Source of the DNA: Archangium violaceum
GTDB taxonomy: Bacteria > Myxococcota > Myxococcia > Myxococcales > Myxococcaceae
Direction: 5' to 3'
DNA: 64,000 bases
NCBI RefSeq assembly: GCF_016887565.1
Contig: NZ_CP069396.1
Span: 4,491,001 to 4,555,000 of the forward strand
Position 1 is the stretch's first letter; each line of letters opens with the position of its first letter. Position numbers and translations under genes: made by a program. This document shows, piece by piece, positions 8,837 through 18,430 of this stretch. Below the pieces are notes generated by a model, which ran no database searches, was not told where the DNA came from, and saw nothing but the letters and a program-made list of their open reading frames with translations.

Positions 8837-9654
8837 CACGGCCACCTCCCATGAACGAAGGCGGAGGTCCCATCCGTGCTCACGCCGAGCGACACGGGCT
8901 GGTCCGGCGAACCCAGTACGTACATCCCCGCCGCGGTGACCAGACCCGCGGCGCCTGCACCCAGCAGGCTGATTCCCACCGTCTGCCACGTGTTCCCGCG
9001 AGAGACATTGCGCTGCACGTCTTCCCTCGTCGCGATCCGGGGATCGTTGGTGCGCAGCTGGTTCAACGTTCCGCGAGAGATGGCCCAGGAGATGCCACCT
9101 GCCACCAGGAGGGTCCCGCCCGCGACGGCTGGGATGAGCGACTTCCTTCGCAGCGCTCCGTGCGCAGACGCCTCGAGAGAGGCAGCGGAGGGCGGAGTCG
9201 CTGGTGGCTGGGTCACGACAGCCGTGGACGGGGATGCGGAGGGCTCCACCCTCAGACGAGCGAACTCGCGCTTCACCTGCTGCCGTACGGACTCGAAGCG
9301 CCTTTCGATCTTGGGCGCTACCTGCACGGGTAGCTTCGAGTCGGGTCGTAGCAGGAGTGCTGCCTTGAAGGCGGCGGTGCCTTGCTCCTCCCGACCCAAC
9401 TCGCACTGGAGTATTCCCTCGTAGAGGGAGCGGGTGACTTCTTCTTCCGTGCTGCGAGGTAGCTGTCGGGCGAGTTGTGTCTGCTCGAGAGCGCGCTCGT
9501 ATTCGAGGCTTTCGTACAGGCTATGGATCGAAATGAGGTAGGTTTTTACATCCTCGGTGTTCTCGGCTCGAGTGGCGCAAGGAATCACCAGGAGCAGACT
9601 CAAGGCCAGGGCTCTCTGATGGACAGAACTGTCGAGACGACGTGTCTGATTCAT
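8836..9654 (-). CDS. exported TPR-like protein with membrane anchor
   Basis: A 272-residue protein with an N-terminal signal (LALSLLLVIPCATRA), a helical region with TPR-like spacing (residues 25-110: ...YESLEYERALEQTQLARQL...), a Pro/Ser/Thr-rich linker and a hydrophobic hairpin (AVAGGTLLVAGGISWAIS and ISLLGAGAAGLVTAAGMYVLG). This plan recurs in myxobacterial genes of unknown function placed next to variable surface proteins. ATG 9654 is preferred because the signal peptide begins there. It is coupled to the RCC1-repeat lipoprotein by a one-base stop/start overlap, suggesting a shared surface role. Function unknown. Confidence 0.7.
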   Translation of the reverse strand: MNQTRRLDSSVHQRALALSLLLVIPCATRAENTEDVKTYLISIHSLYESLEYERALEQTQLARQLPRSTEEEVTRSLYEGILQCELGREEQGTAAFKAALLLRPDSKLPVQVAPKIERRFESVRQQVKREFARLRVEPSASPSTAVVTQPPATPPSAASLEASAHGALRRKSLIPAVAGGTLLVAGGISWAISRGTLNQLRTNDPRIATREDVQRNVSRGNTWQTVGISLLGAGAAGLVTAAGMYVLGSPDQPVSLGVSTDGTSAFVHGRWP

Positions 9655-9747
9655 AGCGCCCTGTGTCGATGAGAATCGAGAATCGCCCTCCAATGGGGAT
9701 GGTCCGTCGACCCCGGGGGAAAGTCCACCTCCACATGAAATGAATTC

Positions 9748-10821
9748 TCAGGCGGCCCGGCGCGCGGCGGTGGTGGGGCGGATGTCCCCGTGGTTCGGCG
9801 GGGGCAGGGTGATGGTGGGCGACAGGCCCGGTGCCACCAGCGCGCTCGTCAACAGGGACGAAGGGTGGAAGTTCACGAACGCCCCCTCCACTCGCGACGG
9901 GCCCGCGAAGAGTTTCTCCACGATCATCGACGAGTACTGCTCCAGCGAGCTCTCACGGGTGTTGCCATTGAGCACCACCTCCAGGCCCATCTGCTCGGCG
10001 TAGGCGCGCACTCCCGGAATCCTCGACTGCAGCGGCGTGTAGCTCTCCGAGGCCACGCCGTTCTCGCTCACCACGAACACTTCCTTGTCCGAGGCCACCG
10101 CGAGCGACATGTTCCCCATCGTGTGCCCCGGCGTCGACAGGATGGCCGCGCCCCTTCCCAGCCACACGTCCCCGTCCAGCAGCACCACCCGCTCCTCCGG
10201 CACTCCGTCCGTCCCGCCCGGCACGTACCAGACCTTCTCCAGCGGGTGCAGGTTCTTCACCGACTCCCACTCGGTCCGCTGCACCAGCAGCTTCGCCCTC
10301 GGGAAGTACGCCGGCTCTCCGTCCCCGCCCAGCCACCGCCGCACGTCCTGCACGTGCAGGTGGTCGAACGCGATGTAATCCACGTCCTTCGGATGCAGCC
10401 CCAGCGCCGCGAGGTGGCTCTGCACCGTGCCCAGCCGCCGTGTCATCACCTTGTCCGACAGGAAGTTGCCGTACTTCTCCCGCAGCGACGCGTAGAAGGG
10501 GGCCGCCTGCCCGCGCTCGTAGTCGCTCGGGTTGAAGAGCAGGGTGCGCGTCACTCCCTCCTCCTGGTACTGCACCACCTGCATCCGGTTCGTCATCATC
10601 ACGTAGGGCGCCGGTGACAGCGCCCCTCCGCTGAAGGCGAACAGCGACGGGTAGGGGAACGTGACGAGATCGCACGTGGCCACCGCCGCCACCGGGCCCG
10701 CGGCCGTGAACACATCGCGCGCCTCCTGCGCGGCTCGGCGGAGCTTCTGAAGCCGGATGCCGGACACCGGCTCGGCGCGGGCCTCGTTGAGGAAGGGCAG
10801 GGGACGGAAGGGGGAGGTCAT
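9748..10821 (-). CDS. metallo-beta-lactamase-fold hydrolase
   Basis: A 357-residue soluble protein with MBL-fold features: a metal-binding segment FDHLHVQD (a variant of HxHxDH) near residue 165, STPGHTMGN (third His ligand) near residue 245, and a later NGNTRES turn. The substrate is not evident; relatives include lactonases and glyoxalase-II-like hydrolases. Its ATG overlaps the TGA of the dehydrogenase gene (ATGA), so both are one transcript and perhaps act in the same catabolic step. The C-terminus ends in a PPPNHGD segment. Confidence 0.75.
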   Translation of the reverse strand: MTSPFRPLPFLNEARAEPVSGIRLQKLRRAAQEARDVFTAAGPVAAVATCDLVTFPYPSLFAFSGGALSPAPYVMMTNRMQVVQYQEEGVTRTLLFNPSDYERGQAAPFYASLREKYGNFLSDKVMTRRLGTVQSHLAALGLHPKDVDYIAFDHLHVQDVRRWLGGDGEPAYFPRAKLLVQRTEWESVKNLHPLEKVWYVPGGTDGVPEERVVLLDGDVWLGRGAAILSTPGHTMGNMSLAVASDKEVFVVSENGVASESYTPLQSRIPGVRAYAEQMGLEVVLNGNTRESSLEQYSSMIVEKLFAGPSRVEGAFVNFHPSSLLTSALVAPGLSPTITLPPPNHGDIRPTTAARRAA

Positions 10822-12059
10822 GGGTTCACCGTGAGGTCGAAGACGGTCTTCACCGACTGGTACTGGCCACGCGCCAGGTTGGCCTCGATGGCCTCCTGGT
10901 AACGCGCGAGCGGAAAGGTATGTGTCACGAGCACGCTCGGATCCGGGCCCTCCCGGCGGGCGAGCAGCTCCAGCACCAGGTCGAACGTGTGCTTGCGCTC
11001 GCCCCGGAAGCTCTCCGGGCCGTACACGTAGGAGCCGAGCAGCGTGAGCTCGTTGCGCCACACCGTCGTCCAGTCCACCCGCTCCAGGATGCCCGCCGCC
11101 CCCACCAGCACCACCTTCCCCAGCGAGCGCGTGTAGCGCAACGAGTCCTGCACCGAGGTCGCGCTGCCGATGCAGTCGAATGTCACCTCGTAGCCCCCCA
11201 TGAGCGCTGGCGGGCCGAGGATGGGGCGGTACACCTTCGCGCCCGTGCGCCTCGCCACCTCCTCGGCCTCGGCGGTGTCGTCCCGCATCACCCGGAAGGC
11301 CTCGTCCGCCCCGAGCTGCTTCGCCAGCCGCAGCTGGTACTCCTCGGCCGCCAGCAGCGTCACATGACAGCGCGAGCCCAGCGCGCGGATGGCCCAGAGG
11401 CACGCGAAGGCCACCGGCCCACCGCCGATCACCAGCACCCGATCCCCGTCCTTCAGCGGCACCTTCAGCACCGCGTGCAGGCTCACCGCGAGCGGCTCCA
11501 CCAGCACGCCGGCCGTGTCTCCCACCCCTTCCGGCAGCGGGTGGAGCTGCGAGGGGTGTGCCACCATCTCCGTCCCCATGCCCCCGGGCAGGTCCTTCTG
11601 GAAGCCGAGCAGATGCCCCGGTGCGAGGCAGCCCTCGGCGGTGTGCTCGCAGCCGTTCTCCTGGCCAGCCGCGCACGGCGCGCAGGGCGGCTGGATGCCC
11701 CGCAGGCGGCAGGGCAGCAGCGGATTCACCACCACCTTCTGTCCCACCTCCACGCCGCGCGCCTGGGGCCCCAGCTCCTTCACCTCGGCGAGCACCTCGT
11801 GGCCCAGCACCGCGGGAAAACTGTTGAAGGGCTCCATCTGGGGGCTCATCTTGAAGAAGATCGTCCCCATGTCCGAGCCGCACAGGCCCGCCAGCAGCGG
11901 GCGCAGCCGCACCCAGTCCGGTCCGGGCAGGGTGGGGGAGGCCAGCTCACGCAGGGAGAGACAGCTCCCACGCCCGTAGTGCAGCTTCGGGTACATTCCT
12001 CCAATCCCCTTGGCGAGGACGTACTTGGGGATGGAGAGTGCGAAGACGAGTCCCTTCAC
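10818..12059 (-). CDS. zinc-binding alcohol dehydrogenase (MDR family)
   Basis: A 413-residue medium-chain dehydrogenase. Catalytic zinc ligands are seen in GLCGSD and GHEVLAEVKELG; a Cys cluster (LLPCRLRGIQPPCAPC and ENGCEH) resembles the structural-zinc loop; the Rossmann motif is VLVIGGGPVAFA. Members oxidise alcohols or aldehydes with NAD(P). The substrate is unknown. A GTG start at 12059 with upstream AGGGAG is chosen because no ATG fits before the catalytic domain; the reading frame stays open upstream but without a homologous-looking segment. Coupled by ATGA to the MBL hydrolase. Confidence 0.78.
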   Translation of the reverse strand: MKGLVFALSIPKYVLAKGIGGMYPKLHYGRGSCLSLRELASPTLPGPDWVRLRPLLAGLCGSDMGTIFFKMSPQMEPFNSFPAVLGHEVLAEVKELGPQARGVEVGQKVVVNPLLPCRLRGIQPPCAPCAAGQENGCEHTAEGCLAPGHLLGFQKDLPGGMGTEMVAHPSQLHPLPEGVGDTAGVLVEPLAVSLHAVLKVPLKDGDRVLVIGGGPVAFACLWAIRALGSRCHVTLLAAEEYQLRLAKQLGADEAFRVMRDDTAEAEEVARRTGAKVYRPILGPPALMGGYEVTFDCIGSATSVQDSLRYTRSLGKVVLVGAAGILERVDWTTVWRNELTLLGSYVYGPESFRGERKHTFDLVLELLARREGPDPSVLVTHTFPLARYQEAIEANLARGQYQSVKTVFDLTVNP

Positions 12060-12174
12060 GGGGGGCAAGCTCCCTGGGCAGGCGGCCTGACGGCGGGGGA
12101 CGCGGAGTCTAGCTCGCGAGAGGACCCGCGACACAGGGTCCGTTCTGGTAGGGTGACGGCAGAGGGTTGACTGT

Positions 12175-13212
12175 ATGGCGAAGGCGAAGCGGAAGTCCGA
12201 CGACACACTCTCTGGAGAGGCGCTCAACGACGAGGTCCGCGTCGAGGCCTCGCTGCGTCCGCGCACCTTCGACGAGTACGTGGGGCAGAGCGCCGTCGTC
12301 GAGAAGCTCAAGGTGTACGTGCAGGCGGCCAAGAGTCGTGGCGAGTCGCTCGACCACTGTCTCTTCTCCGGCCCCCCGGGTCTGGGCAAGACGTCGCTGG
12401 CCTACCTCATGGCCACCGAGCTGGGCGTGGGCATCCACGTCACCAGCGGCCCCGCGATCGAGCGCAAGGGCGACCTGGCCGGCCTCCTCACCAACCTCAA
12501 CGAGCGCGACATCCTCTTCATCGACGAGGTCCACCGCCTCAACGTCGCCATCGAGGAGTACCTCTATCCGGCCATGGAGGACTTCCGGCTGGACATCACC
12601 ATCGACACCGGCCCCGCCGCCCGGGCGATGAAGATCGACCTGCCGCCCTTCACCCTCATCGGTGCCACCACCCGCACCGGCCTCCTCACCTCGCCGCTGC
12701 GCGACCGCTTCCAGATTCAAGAGCGGCTCGAGTACTACGAGCCCAAGCACCTGGAGATGATCCTCAACCGCTCGGCGCGCATCCTCGGCGTCAAGTTGGA
12801 TCGCGAGGGCGCGAAGGAGATCTCCACCCGCGCGCGCGGCACCCCGCGTATCGCCAACCGGCTGCTGCGCCGGCTGCGCGACTTCGCCGAGGTGGAGGGC
12901 GATGGCACCATCACCCAGGAGCTGGCCTCTCAGTCGCTCACCCGGCTCGGCGTGGACCCCTCCGGTCTGGACGCGATGGACCGTAAAATCCTGCTCACCA
13001 TCCTCGACAAGTTCGGCGGGGGCCCGGTGGGCGTGGAGACCATCGCCGCCAGCGTGGGCGAGCAGCGCGATACCATCGAGGACGTGTACGAGCCGTACCT
13101 CCTGCAGGAAGGCTTCCTCCAGCGCACGCCGCGGGGCCGAGTAGCCACGCACCACGCGTACGCCTATTTCAACAAGAAGGCGCCCACCACGGCGCAGGGG
13201 TCCCTCTGGTGA
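12175..13212 (+). CDS. ruvB: Holliday junction branch migration ATPase RuvB
   Basis: A 345-residue AAA+ protein, full family length. Walker A GPPGLGKT, Walker [11 protein letters not shown], sensor 1 GATTRTG and the arginine-finger region SPLRDRF are all present, followed by the winged-helix C-terminus ([13 protein letters not shown]). RuvB hexamers drive branch migration of Holliday junctions bound by RuvA. ruvA and ruvC are not adjacent here. The next gene overlaps it by four bases (GTGA). Confidence 0.97.
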   Translation: MAKAKRKSDDTLSGEALNDEVRVEASLRPRTFDEYVGQSAVVEKLKVYVQAAKSRGESLDHCLFSGPPGLGKTSLAYLMATELGVGIHVTSGPAIERKGDLAGLLTNLNERDILFIDEVHRLNVAIEEYLYPAMEDFRLDITIDTGPAARAMKIDLPPFTLIGATTRTGLLTSPLRDRFQIQERLEYYEPKHLEMILNRSARILGVKLDREGAKEISTRARGTPRIANRLLRRLRDFAEVEGDGTITQELASQSLTRLGVDPSGLDAMDRKILLTILDKFGGGPVGVETIAASVGEQRDTIEDVYEPYLLQEGFLQRTPRGRVATHHAYAYFNKKAPTTAQGSLW

Positions 13213-14699
13213 GCACCACCGCGACCGCCGTCCAGCCGCCTCCCATGTCCCGCGTTCCCCGTGACTTCTACGCGGAGCTCGTCCGCACCTCCCAGGGCAA
13301 CCGCGCCGGCTACCTCGCCGATCGCGAGCGTTGGCTGCGCGAACTGCCCGTGGAGGCCCGCGAGGAGCTCCTCTTCGAGTTCGAGATGCTCCTGCGCGCC
13401 GTGGAGCGCTACGTCCACCTCCACGACAACGGCGTCATCGATCCCCAGGATCAGCCGCTCGTCACCCGCGACTTCCGCGAGGAGCTCAAGGACGTCCGCG
13501 CCACCCTCAGCCAGGCCATCCGCCTGGCGCGGCACCTGTTGGATCCCGACTCCACCCAGAAGCTCCAGTTCCGGCGCTACGTGGAGACGCAGCTGTCCGA
13601 CGACAAGACGCGCCGCTCGCGCATCGAGGGCGAGCTGGACCAGGAGACGCCCCAGGAGAGCCTCTTCGTCCTGCGTCAGTCCTTCGAGTCGCTGCGCAAC
13701 CTCATCGACCACCTGCTGCAACTGCCGGTGTGCGGGCTGAACCTCTTCAACGACGTGGGCAACCTCGTCCTGAGGGAGATCGTCCTCAACCGCTACTTCC
13801 GGCCCTTCCGCCTCAACGAGTTCCGTCTGGAGTACGACCGGCTGCGCTCGGTCCGCCTGCTGTCGCTGCTCGCCACGGTGCCGGCGGAGACGCGGCCCCT
13901 CTTCACCATCGCCTACCTGGGCCTGTTCCGCCTGCTGCACTACCTGGCCTACGTGAGCCAGGATGCCCAGGGCCCCATCCCCCGCCGCGTGCGCGTGGTG
14001 CTCTCCCTGGTGCGCAGCGAGGCGCTCAGTCTCGTGGGCTACCTGAAGAACGAGCTGGCCCCCAAGGCCGGCCCCAAGCCCCTCCAGGCCGCGTGCTTGC
14101 GCGTGGCGCGCGACATCGCCCGCGAGACCGAGCGCATCGCCCGCGACATCCTCGTGGAGCTGGACCGGGACCGCGCCGCCGCCGCCCGCGCCTCCTACGC
14201 ATTCACCCAGCTCTTCCAGGCCCAGGTGGTGGCCCTCACCGAGGCGCTCGCCCCTGGCTCCGCCCACGGCGAGGCCCCCTTCGAGCAGCTCGCCTCCCCC
14301 ATGGAGTCCGCCGAGCGGCTGCGCAAGGACCTCTGGGTCTTCTCCCAGCTGTGCCGCGCCGCCGAGGGCCACCTGCGCAACGACGACGTGGTCGCCGCCG
14401 AGGCCACCATCTCCAGCATCGTGGCCTTCCTCGGCTACTTCCAGGACGGCAGCTACCAGCTGCTGCGCTACGTGGACTACGAGGCCTTCGATCGCTTCAG
14501 CGCGCTCCTCACCGAGCTGCCCTGGCCCCCCGAGGGTCCCGCCATCCGCACCCGCCTCATCGAGGACCTGCGCGGCTTCTCCCTGGTGCTGGAGAACACC
14601 TTCGCGGCGGTGAGCCGGCGCGCCCAGCTGCGCGGCTTCACCTTCGACCGGGCCGAGGCCGAGCTGCTCCGGGACCGCTTCCTCGCCGCCACCCGGTGA
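13209..14699 (+). CDS. conserved hypothetical helical protein (496 aa)
   Basis: Not recognised. The start is a GTG overlapping the ruvB stop (GTGA), so translation is coupled to ruvB. The product is almost entirely alpha-helical and rich in Arg, Glu and Leu, without signal peptide or membrane segments and with no catalytic motif I can name. Coupling to ruvB hints at a link with DNA repair or simply shared expression. Soluble cytoplasmic protein. Confidence 0.75.
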   Translation: MSTTATAVQPPPMSRVPRDFYAELVRTSQGNRAGYLADRERWLRELPVEAREELLFEFEMLLRAVERYVHLHDNGVIDPQDQPLVTRDFREELKDVRATLSQAIRLARHLLDPDSTQKLQFRRYVETQLSDDKTRRSRIEGELDQETPQESLFVLRQSFESLRNLIDHLLQLPVCGLNLFNDVGNLVLREIVLNRYFRPFRLNEFRLEYDRLRSVRLLSLLATVPAETRPLFTIAYLGLFRLLHYLAYVSQDAQGPIPRRVRVVLSLVRSEALSLVGYLKNELAPKAGPKPLQAACLRVARDIARETERIARDILVELDRDRAAAARASYAFTQLFQAQVVALTEALAPGSAHGEAPFEQLASPMESAERLRKDLWVFSQLCRAAEGHLRNDDVVAAEATISSIVAFLGYFQDGSYQLLRYVDYEAFDRFSALLTELPWPPEGPAIRTRLIEDLRGFSLVLENTFAAVSRRAQLRGFTFDRAEAELLRDRFLAATR

Positions 14700-15086
14700 C
14701 GTGGTTGTCGCATACCCGTCACTGTAAAGTTTCCACACGCCACGATTTCACCCGCCGAGCGTTTGATTCCGGGCATCCGCTTGCGCTATCTGGGGGCCGT
14801 CTTGACGCGTCATGACGGCTCTCGGCGTGTGGAAGTTCTGACACAATTGTCACGGTGACGGGGTAGGTGCACAGCGAGTCGAGGGGGGTGGGGGTGCCGG
14901 AGGTCTCGGTCTCTCCCGCGAGCGGATGGAAAAAGCCAGTGAATCCCACGATTTGGGAAGCCGGGGAGCCCGCGCGGGACTCCCTCCCGGAGGGGGGTTC
15001 AATGGCGTGTGGCTTGCATCGATACGCGGCGCGTCAGATGGGCAGTGAACAGTGAAGCACCCGCATCGAAGAGGCGACACCGAACC
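14700..15086. other. 387-bp non-coding region upstream of lpxC with several dyads
   Basis: No convincing gene. It holds: an 11-bp inverted repeat TTCCACACGCC (14731-14741) / GGCGTGTGGAA (14824-14834) with an 82-base spacer; two overlapping perfect palindromes TGACGCGTCA (14803-14812) and CGTCATGACG (14808-14817); TGACA-CAAT-TGTCA (14839-14852); and a sigma-54-like promoter at 15003-15018. This is dense for a leader and suggests regulated transcription of lpxC or a small RNA. Confidence 0.5.
15003..15018 (+). promoter_or_regulatory. candidate sigma-54 promoter of lpxC
   Basis: TGGCGTGTGGCTTGCA has GG and GC elements ten bases apart, as in the -24/-12 consensus TGGCACG-N4-TTGCW; two of the non-critical positions differ. 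It would start transcription near 15030, about 57 bases before the lpxC ATG. Chance matches at this level occur, so this is tentative. Confidence 0.35.
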
Positions 15087-16016
15087 ATGGCTTCCAACCC
15101 GTACAACCAGCGCACCCTGTCCCAGCCCGTCCATTGCCAGGGGGTGGGGCTTCACTCTGGCGCGCCGGTGAACCTCTCGTTGCTGCCCGCGCCGGTGAAC
15201 CACGGCATCATCTTCGTGCGCACGGACACGCCGCGCCCGGTCTCCATTCCCGCGCTGACGGAGTACGTGGTGGACACCTCCCTGGCCACCACGCTGGGCA
15301 GGGATGGGGTGAAGGTGAGCACGGTGGAGCACCTCATGGCGGCGCTGGCCGGCATGGGTCTGGACAACGTGCGCGTGGAGCTGGACGGCCCCGAGGTGCC
15401 CATCATGGATGGCAGCGCCGCGCCCTTCGCCTCCCTCATCGCCGAGGCCGGTGTGCGCGAGCAGGAGGAGCCCCGGCGCCTGCTGGTCATCAAGAAGCAG
15501 GTCTCCGTGGTGGACGGTGACAAGGAGGCCAGCCTGTCTCCCTGCAACCGCTTCCGCATCTCCTGCTCCATCGACTTCAAGCACCCGCTCATCACCGAGC
15601 AGACCTTCGACCTGGAGTTCTCCGACCGGTGCTTCGCCCGGGAGATCTCCCGCGCGCGCACCTTCGGCTTCCTCCGGGACGTGGAGATGCTCAAGAAGAT
15701 GGGCCTGGCGCGCGGCGGCTCGCTGGACAACGCCATCGTGGTGGACGAGTTCTCCATCCTCAACCCGGACGGCCTGCGCTTCCCCGACGAGTTCGTGCGC
15801 CACAAGATTCTCGACGCCATCGGGGACATCTCCCTGTTCGGCCGCCCGGTGGTCGGCCACCTCAAGGCCTTCAAGACGGGGCACGCGCTCAACCAGAAGC
15901 TGGTCAAGGCCGTCCTCGCCGACCCCAGCAGCTACGAGATCGTCCCGGCCCGCAAGCACCTGGAGTTGCCGGAGCTGCGCCTGCCGGAGCTCGGCCTCGA
16001 GCCGATGGTGGCCTGA
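15087..16016 (+). CDS. lpxC: UDP-3-O-acyl-N-acetylglucosamine deacetylase LpxC
   Basis: A 309-residue protein of normal family length. It carries the zinc-site motifs STVEHLMAAL and HKILDAIGD, the IMDGSAAPF turn, and the N-terminal QPVHCQGVGLHSG that begins this family. LpxC removes the acetyl group from UDP-3-O-acyl-GlcNAc, the committed step of lipid A synthesis, in the cytoplasm. ATG 15087 is chosen because the homologous part starts a few residues later. It stands apart from other lpx genes. Confidence 0.97.
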   Translation: MASNPYNQRTLSQPVHCQGVGLHSGAPVNLSLLPAPVNHGIIFVRTDTPRPVSIPALTEYVVDTSLATTLGRDGVKVSTVEHLMAALAGMGLDNVRVELDGPEVPIMDGSAAPFASLIAEAGVREQEEPRRLLVIKKQVSVVDGDKEASLSPCNRFRISCSIDFKHPLITEQTFDLEFSDRCFAREISRARTFGFLRDVEMLKKMGLARGGSLDNAIVVDEFSILNPDGLRFPDEFVRHKILDAIGDISLFGRPVVGHLKAFKTGHALNQKLVKAVLADPSSYEIVPARKHLELPELRLPELGLEPMVA

Positions 16017-16075
16017 GCGAAGTCCGAGAAATTTCTTTGCGGGTCCGGGGTTTTCTCGACTAAGGACCCCTATCC

Positions 16076-17155
16076 ATGCTCATGCGCTCTACTTCCACCA
16101 TTCTGGCCGCGCTGCTGGCGGCTTCTCTCTTCTCCGGCTGCAACAAGGAGAAGTCCCCGGCGACCGCCGCCACGGCGACCACCACCTCCGCGGAGCCCTC
16201 GGCCGACACCGTCGTGGCCACCTACGGTGACGGTCAGAAGGTCACCTTTGGCGAGCTCAACGAGCGCGTCAAGGAGCCGCTGGCCAACCTGGAGAAGCAG
16301 AAGTACCAGCTGCGCAAGCAGGGCCTCGAGGGCTTCGTGGTGGAGAAGCTCGTGGCGGCCGAGGCCAAGAAGCGTGGCGTGAGCGAAGAAGAGCTCATGA
16401 AGGCGGAGATCGACGGCAAGATCCCCCAGCCCCCCGAGGAGGAGATCAAGAAGCTGTACGACGAGGCCAAGGAGCGGCTGCCCCCGGGCACCACCTTCGA
16501 GCAGGTCAAGCCGCAGATCGTCGACTTCCTCAACGGCTCCAAGCGTCAGGAGCGCGCGCGTGCCTACTTCGAGGAGCTGAAGAAGGCCAACAACGTGCAG
16601 ATCACCCTGCCCGAGCCGCCGAAGCCGCCGGTCGAGCGCAAGGAAGTGGCCGCCACCGGTCCCGCGCGTGGCCCCGAGGGCGCGCCCATCACCATCGTGG
16701 AGTTCAGCGACTTCCAGTGCCCGTACTGCAGCCGCGCCATCAAGACGGTGGACGAGGTGCTCGCGGCGTACCCCAACCAGGTGCGGCTGGTGTTCCGCCA
16801 GTTCCCGCTGGACTTCCACAAGCAGGCGCCCAAGGCCGCGGAGGCCTCGCTGTGCGCCAATGACCAGGGCAAGTTCTGGGAGTACCACGACGTGCTCTTC
16901 GCCAATCAGCAGGCGCTCGAGGTGCCCCAGCTCAAGGAGCACGCCAAGAAGGTGGGCCTGGACTCCGCGAAGTTCGACAAGTGCCTGGACTCCGGCGAGA
17001 AGGCGTCGATCGTGACCGCCGACCTGGAGGCCGGCAAGAAGGTGGGCGTCAACGGCACCCCGGCCTTCTTCATCAACGGCGTCCTCCTCTCTGGCGCCCA
17101 GCCCATCGAGGAGTTCAAGAGCATCATCGACGCCGAGCTGAAGGCGAAGAAGTAG
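16076..17155 (+). CDS. DsbA-family thiol oxidoreductase lipoprotein with SurA-like N-terminal region
   Basis: A 359-residue lipoprotein: lipobox FSGC with Cys22, a Thr/Ala linker, a helical region (residues 50-175) resembling the N-terminal domain of SurA/PrsA-type chaperones, and a thioredoxin-fold DsbA-like domain (200-359) with the redox motif C215-P-Y-C218 and cis-Pro loop GVNGTPAFF. Likely acts in the periplasm or at a membrane face in disulfide formation or isomerisation of envelope proteins; the helical part may hold unfolded substrates. AAGGA precedes the ATG. The next gene begins 12 bases downstream. Confidence 0.88.
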   Translation: MLMRSTSTILAALLAASLFSGCNKEKSPATAATATTTSAEPSADTVVATYGDGQKVTFGELNERVKEPLANLEKQKYQLRKQGLEGFVVEKLVAAEAKKRGVSEEELMKAEIDGKIPQPPEEEIKKLYDEAKERLPPGTTFEQVKPQIVDFLNGSKRQERARAYFEELKKANNVQITLPEPPKPPVERKEVAATGPARGPEGAPITIVEFSDFQCPYCSRAIKTVDEVLAAYPNQVRLVFRQFPLDFHKQAPKAAEASLCANDQGKFWEYHDVLFANQQALEVPQLKEHAKKVGLDSAKFDKCLDSGEKASIVTADLEAGKKVGVNGTPAFFINGVLLSGAQPIEEFKSIIDAELKAKK

Positions 17156-17167
17156 GAGCCTCCGCGC

Positions 17168-18430
17168 GTGGCGATACGCCCCAAGGCCACGCCTCGCCTG
17201 GGGCTGAGCGGTGAGCCGACGACGCTCGAGTTGGAGCGTCCGCTCGCCGCCAGCCTCTCCCCCGGCCGTCCCCTCGTGGCGCACTTCCATGCACCCGAGG
17301 GGATGGTGCTGTTGCGGGAGCCCACCGCCCTCACCGGCTTCTTCGCGGGCAGCCTGAGCTCGCTGGCCGTGGAGGAGGTGCTCGGCCACGTGCTGTCGGG
17401 CATCCGCAGCGGCCAGCTCATCCTCCAACACGGCCTGGTGCAGCGCACCGTCACCTTCCGCGACGGTCAGCCCATCTTCGCCGTCTCCAGCGTCCACCAT
17501 GAGCGGCTCGGCGCCGTGGTGGTGCAGCTGGGCCTCGTCACCCCCGAGCAGCTCCACCAGGCCCTGGGCAAGGTGACGCCCACCCTGCGCATCGGCGCGG
17601 TGCTCACCCGCGAGGGCTTCCTCTCCGAGGCCAACCTCTACAGCGCCATGACGTACCTGGTGCGCGAGGTGATGCTCAACCTCTTCGAGATGGCCGAGGG
17701 CAGCTTCCTCTTCCTCGAGGGGCGTCCGCCCGAGGGCGACTCGGTGAAGCTCCAGGAGCGCACCAAGGACCTCGTCCTCCAGGGGATGAAGCGCGGCGAG
17801 GTGGTGGCGCGGCTGCGCAAGCACTTCCCGGACGACATGCCCGTGTCGGCCGGACCCGAGGCTCCTCCCCCCGGAGAGGAGGCCCTCTTCGCCCGGGCCG
17901 CCACCGGCACCACGCTGGGCGCCCTGCGCTCGCTCTGGGAGGGCAGCCTCTTCTCCTTCCTCACCTGGGTGGAGGAGCGCTCGCGCGACGGTGCGCTCGT
18001 CCTCCAGCAGAAGCCCAACGCGCCGCTCATTCCCCGGCGGGCTTCCGGCACCTTCATGGCGGTGCCTCCTCCGCCCGTGGCGCCCCTCAGCCCCGAGGAG
18101 CGCTTCAACGTGCTGCTGGCGCAGATCCACACCGCCATCCGCCTCGCGGGCGCCAACCCGGATCTGCTGCGCGGCTTCCTCGAGTCGCCCACGCCCGGGT
18201 TGGAGACGGCCTACGAGGGCGTCCAGCTCGGCCCGGATGGCCGGGTGGACGTGGCGCGCCTGCGCCAGAACGTCTCCAGTGGCGACGAGGCACTGGCGCG
18301 CGCCATGACGCTCGAGGCGCTCGACGCCTTCGTCTCCTACGCGCTCTTCTCCGCGCGCAACGTGCTGCCGGGCGAGATGTCCGAGCGGCTCTACCGCAGC
18401 TACAGGGATCTCCAGGAGGGACTCTCTTGA
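17168..18430 (+). CDS. DUF4388 domain protein
   Basis: A 420-residue protein whose N-terminal part ([23 protein letters not shown]...[17 protein letters not shown]) matches DUF4388, a domain common in myxobacterial and cyanobacterial signalling proteins of the PatA type. The middle includes a second segment of similar plan ([19 protein letters not shown]). The C-terminal 120 residues are helical. GTG start with AGGAG upstream; it ends in TTGA, which is shared with the start of pyrF. Cytoplasmic, role unknown, probably signalling or motility-related. Confidence 0.75.
   Translation: MAIRPKATPRLGLSGEPTTLELERPLAASLSPGRPLVAHFHAPEGMVLLREPTALTGFFAGSLSSLAVEEVLGHVLSGIRSGQLILQHGLVQRTVTFRDGQPIFAVSSVHHERLGAVVVQLGLVTPEQLHQALGKVTPTLRIGAVLTREGFLSEANLYSAMTYLVREVMLNLFEMAEGSFLFLEGRPPEGDSVKLQERTKDLVLQGMKRGEVVARLRKHFPDDMPVSAGPEAPPPGEEALFARAATGTTLGALRSLWEGSLFSFLTWVEERSRDGALVLQQKPNAPLIPRRASGTFMAVPPPPVAPLSPEERFNVLLAQIHTAIRLAGANPDLLRGFLESPTPGLETAYEGVQLGPDGRVDVARLRQNVSSGDEALARAMTLEALDAFVSYALFSARNVLPGEMSERLYRSYRDLQEGLS

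Noticed and set aside
9748-11883. Single 711-codon minus-strand frame covering two genes
   Set aside because: Only the part from 10821 down is the MBL hydrolase; the upstream part is a shadow of the dehydrogenase in another frame.
14867-15055. 62-codon open frame upstream of lpxC
   Set aside because: No ribosome-binding site, no recognisable composition, and it lies in the dyad-rich leader.
16070-18130. 686-codon open frame on the minus strand
   Set aside because: Opposite the DsbA-like and DUF4388 genes, which have clear domains; the translation is Leu/His/Arg filler.
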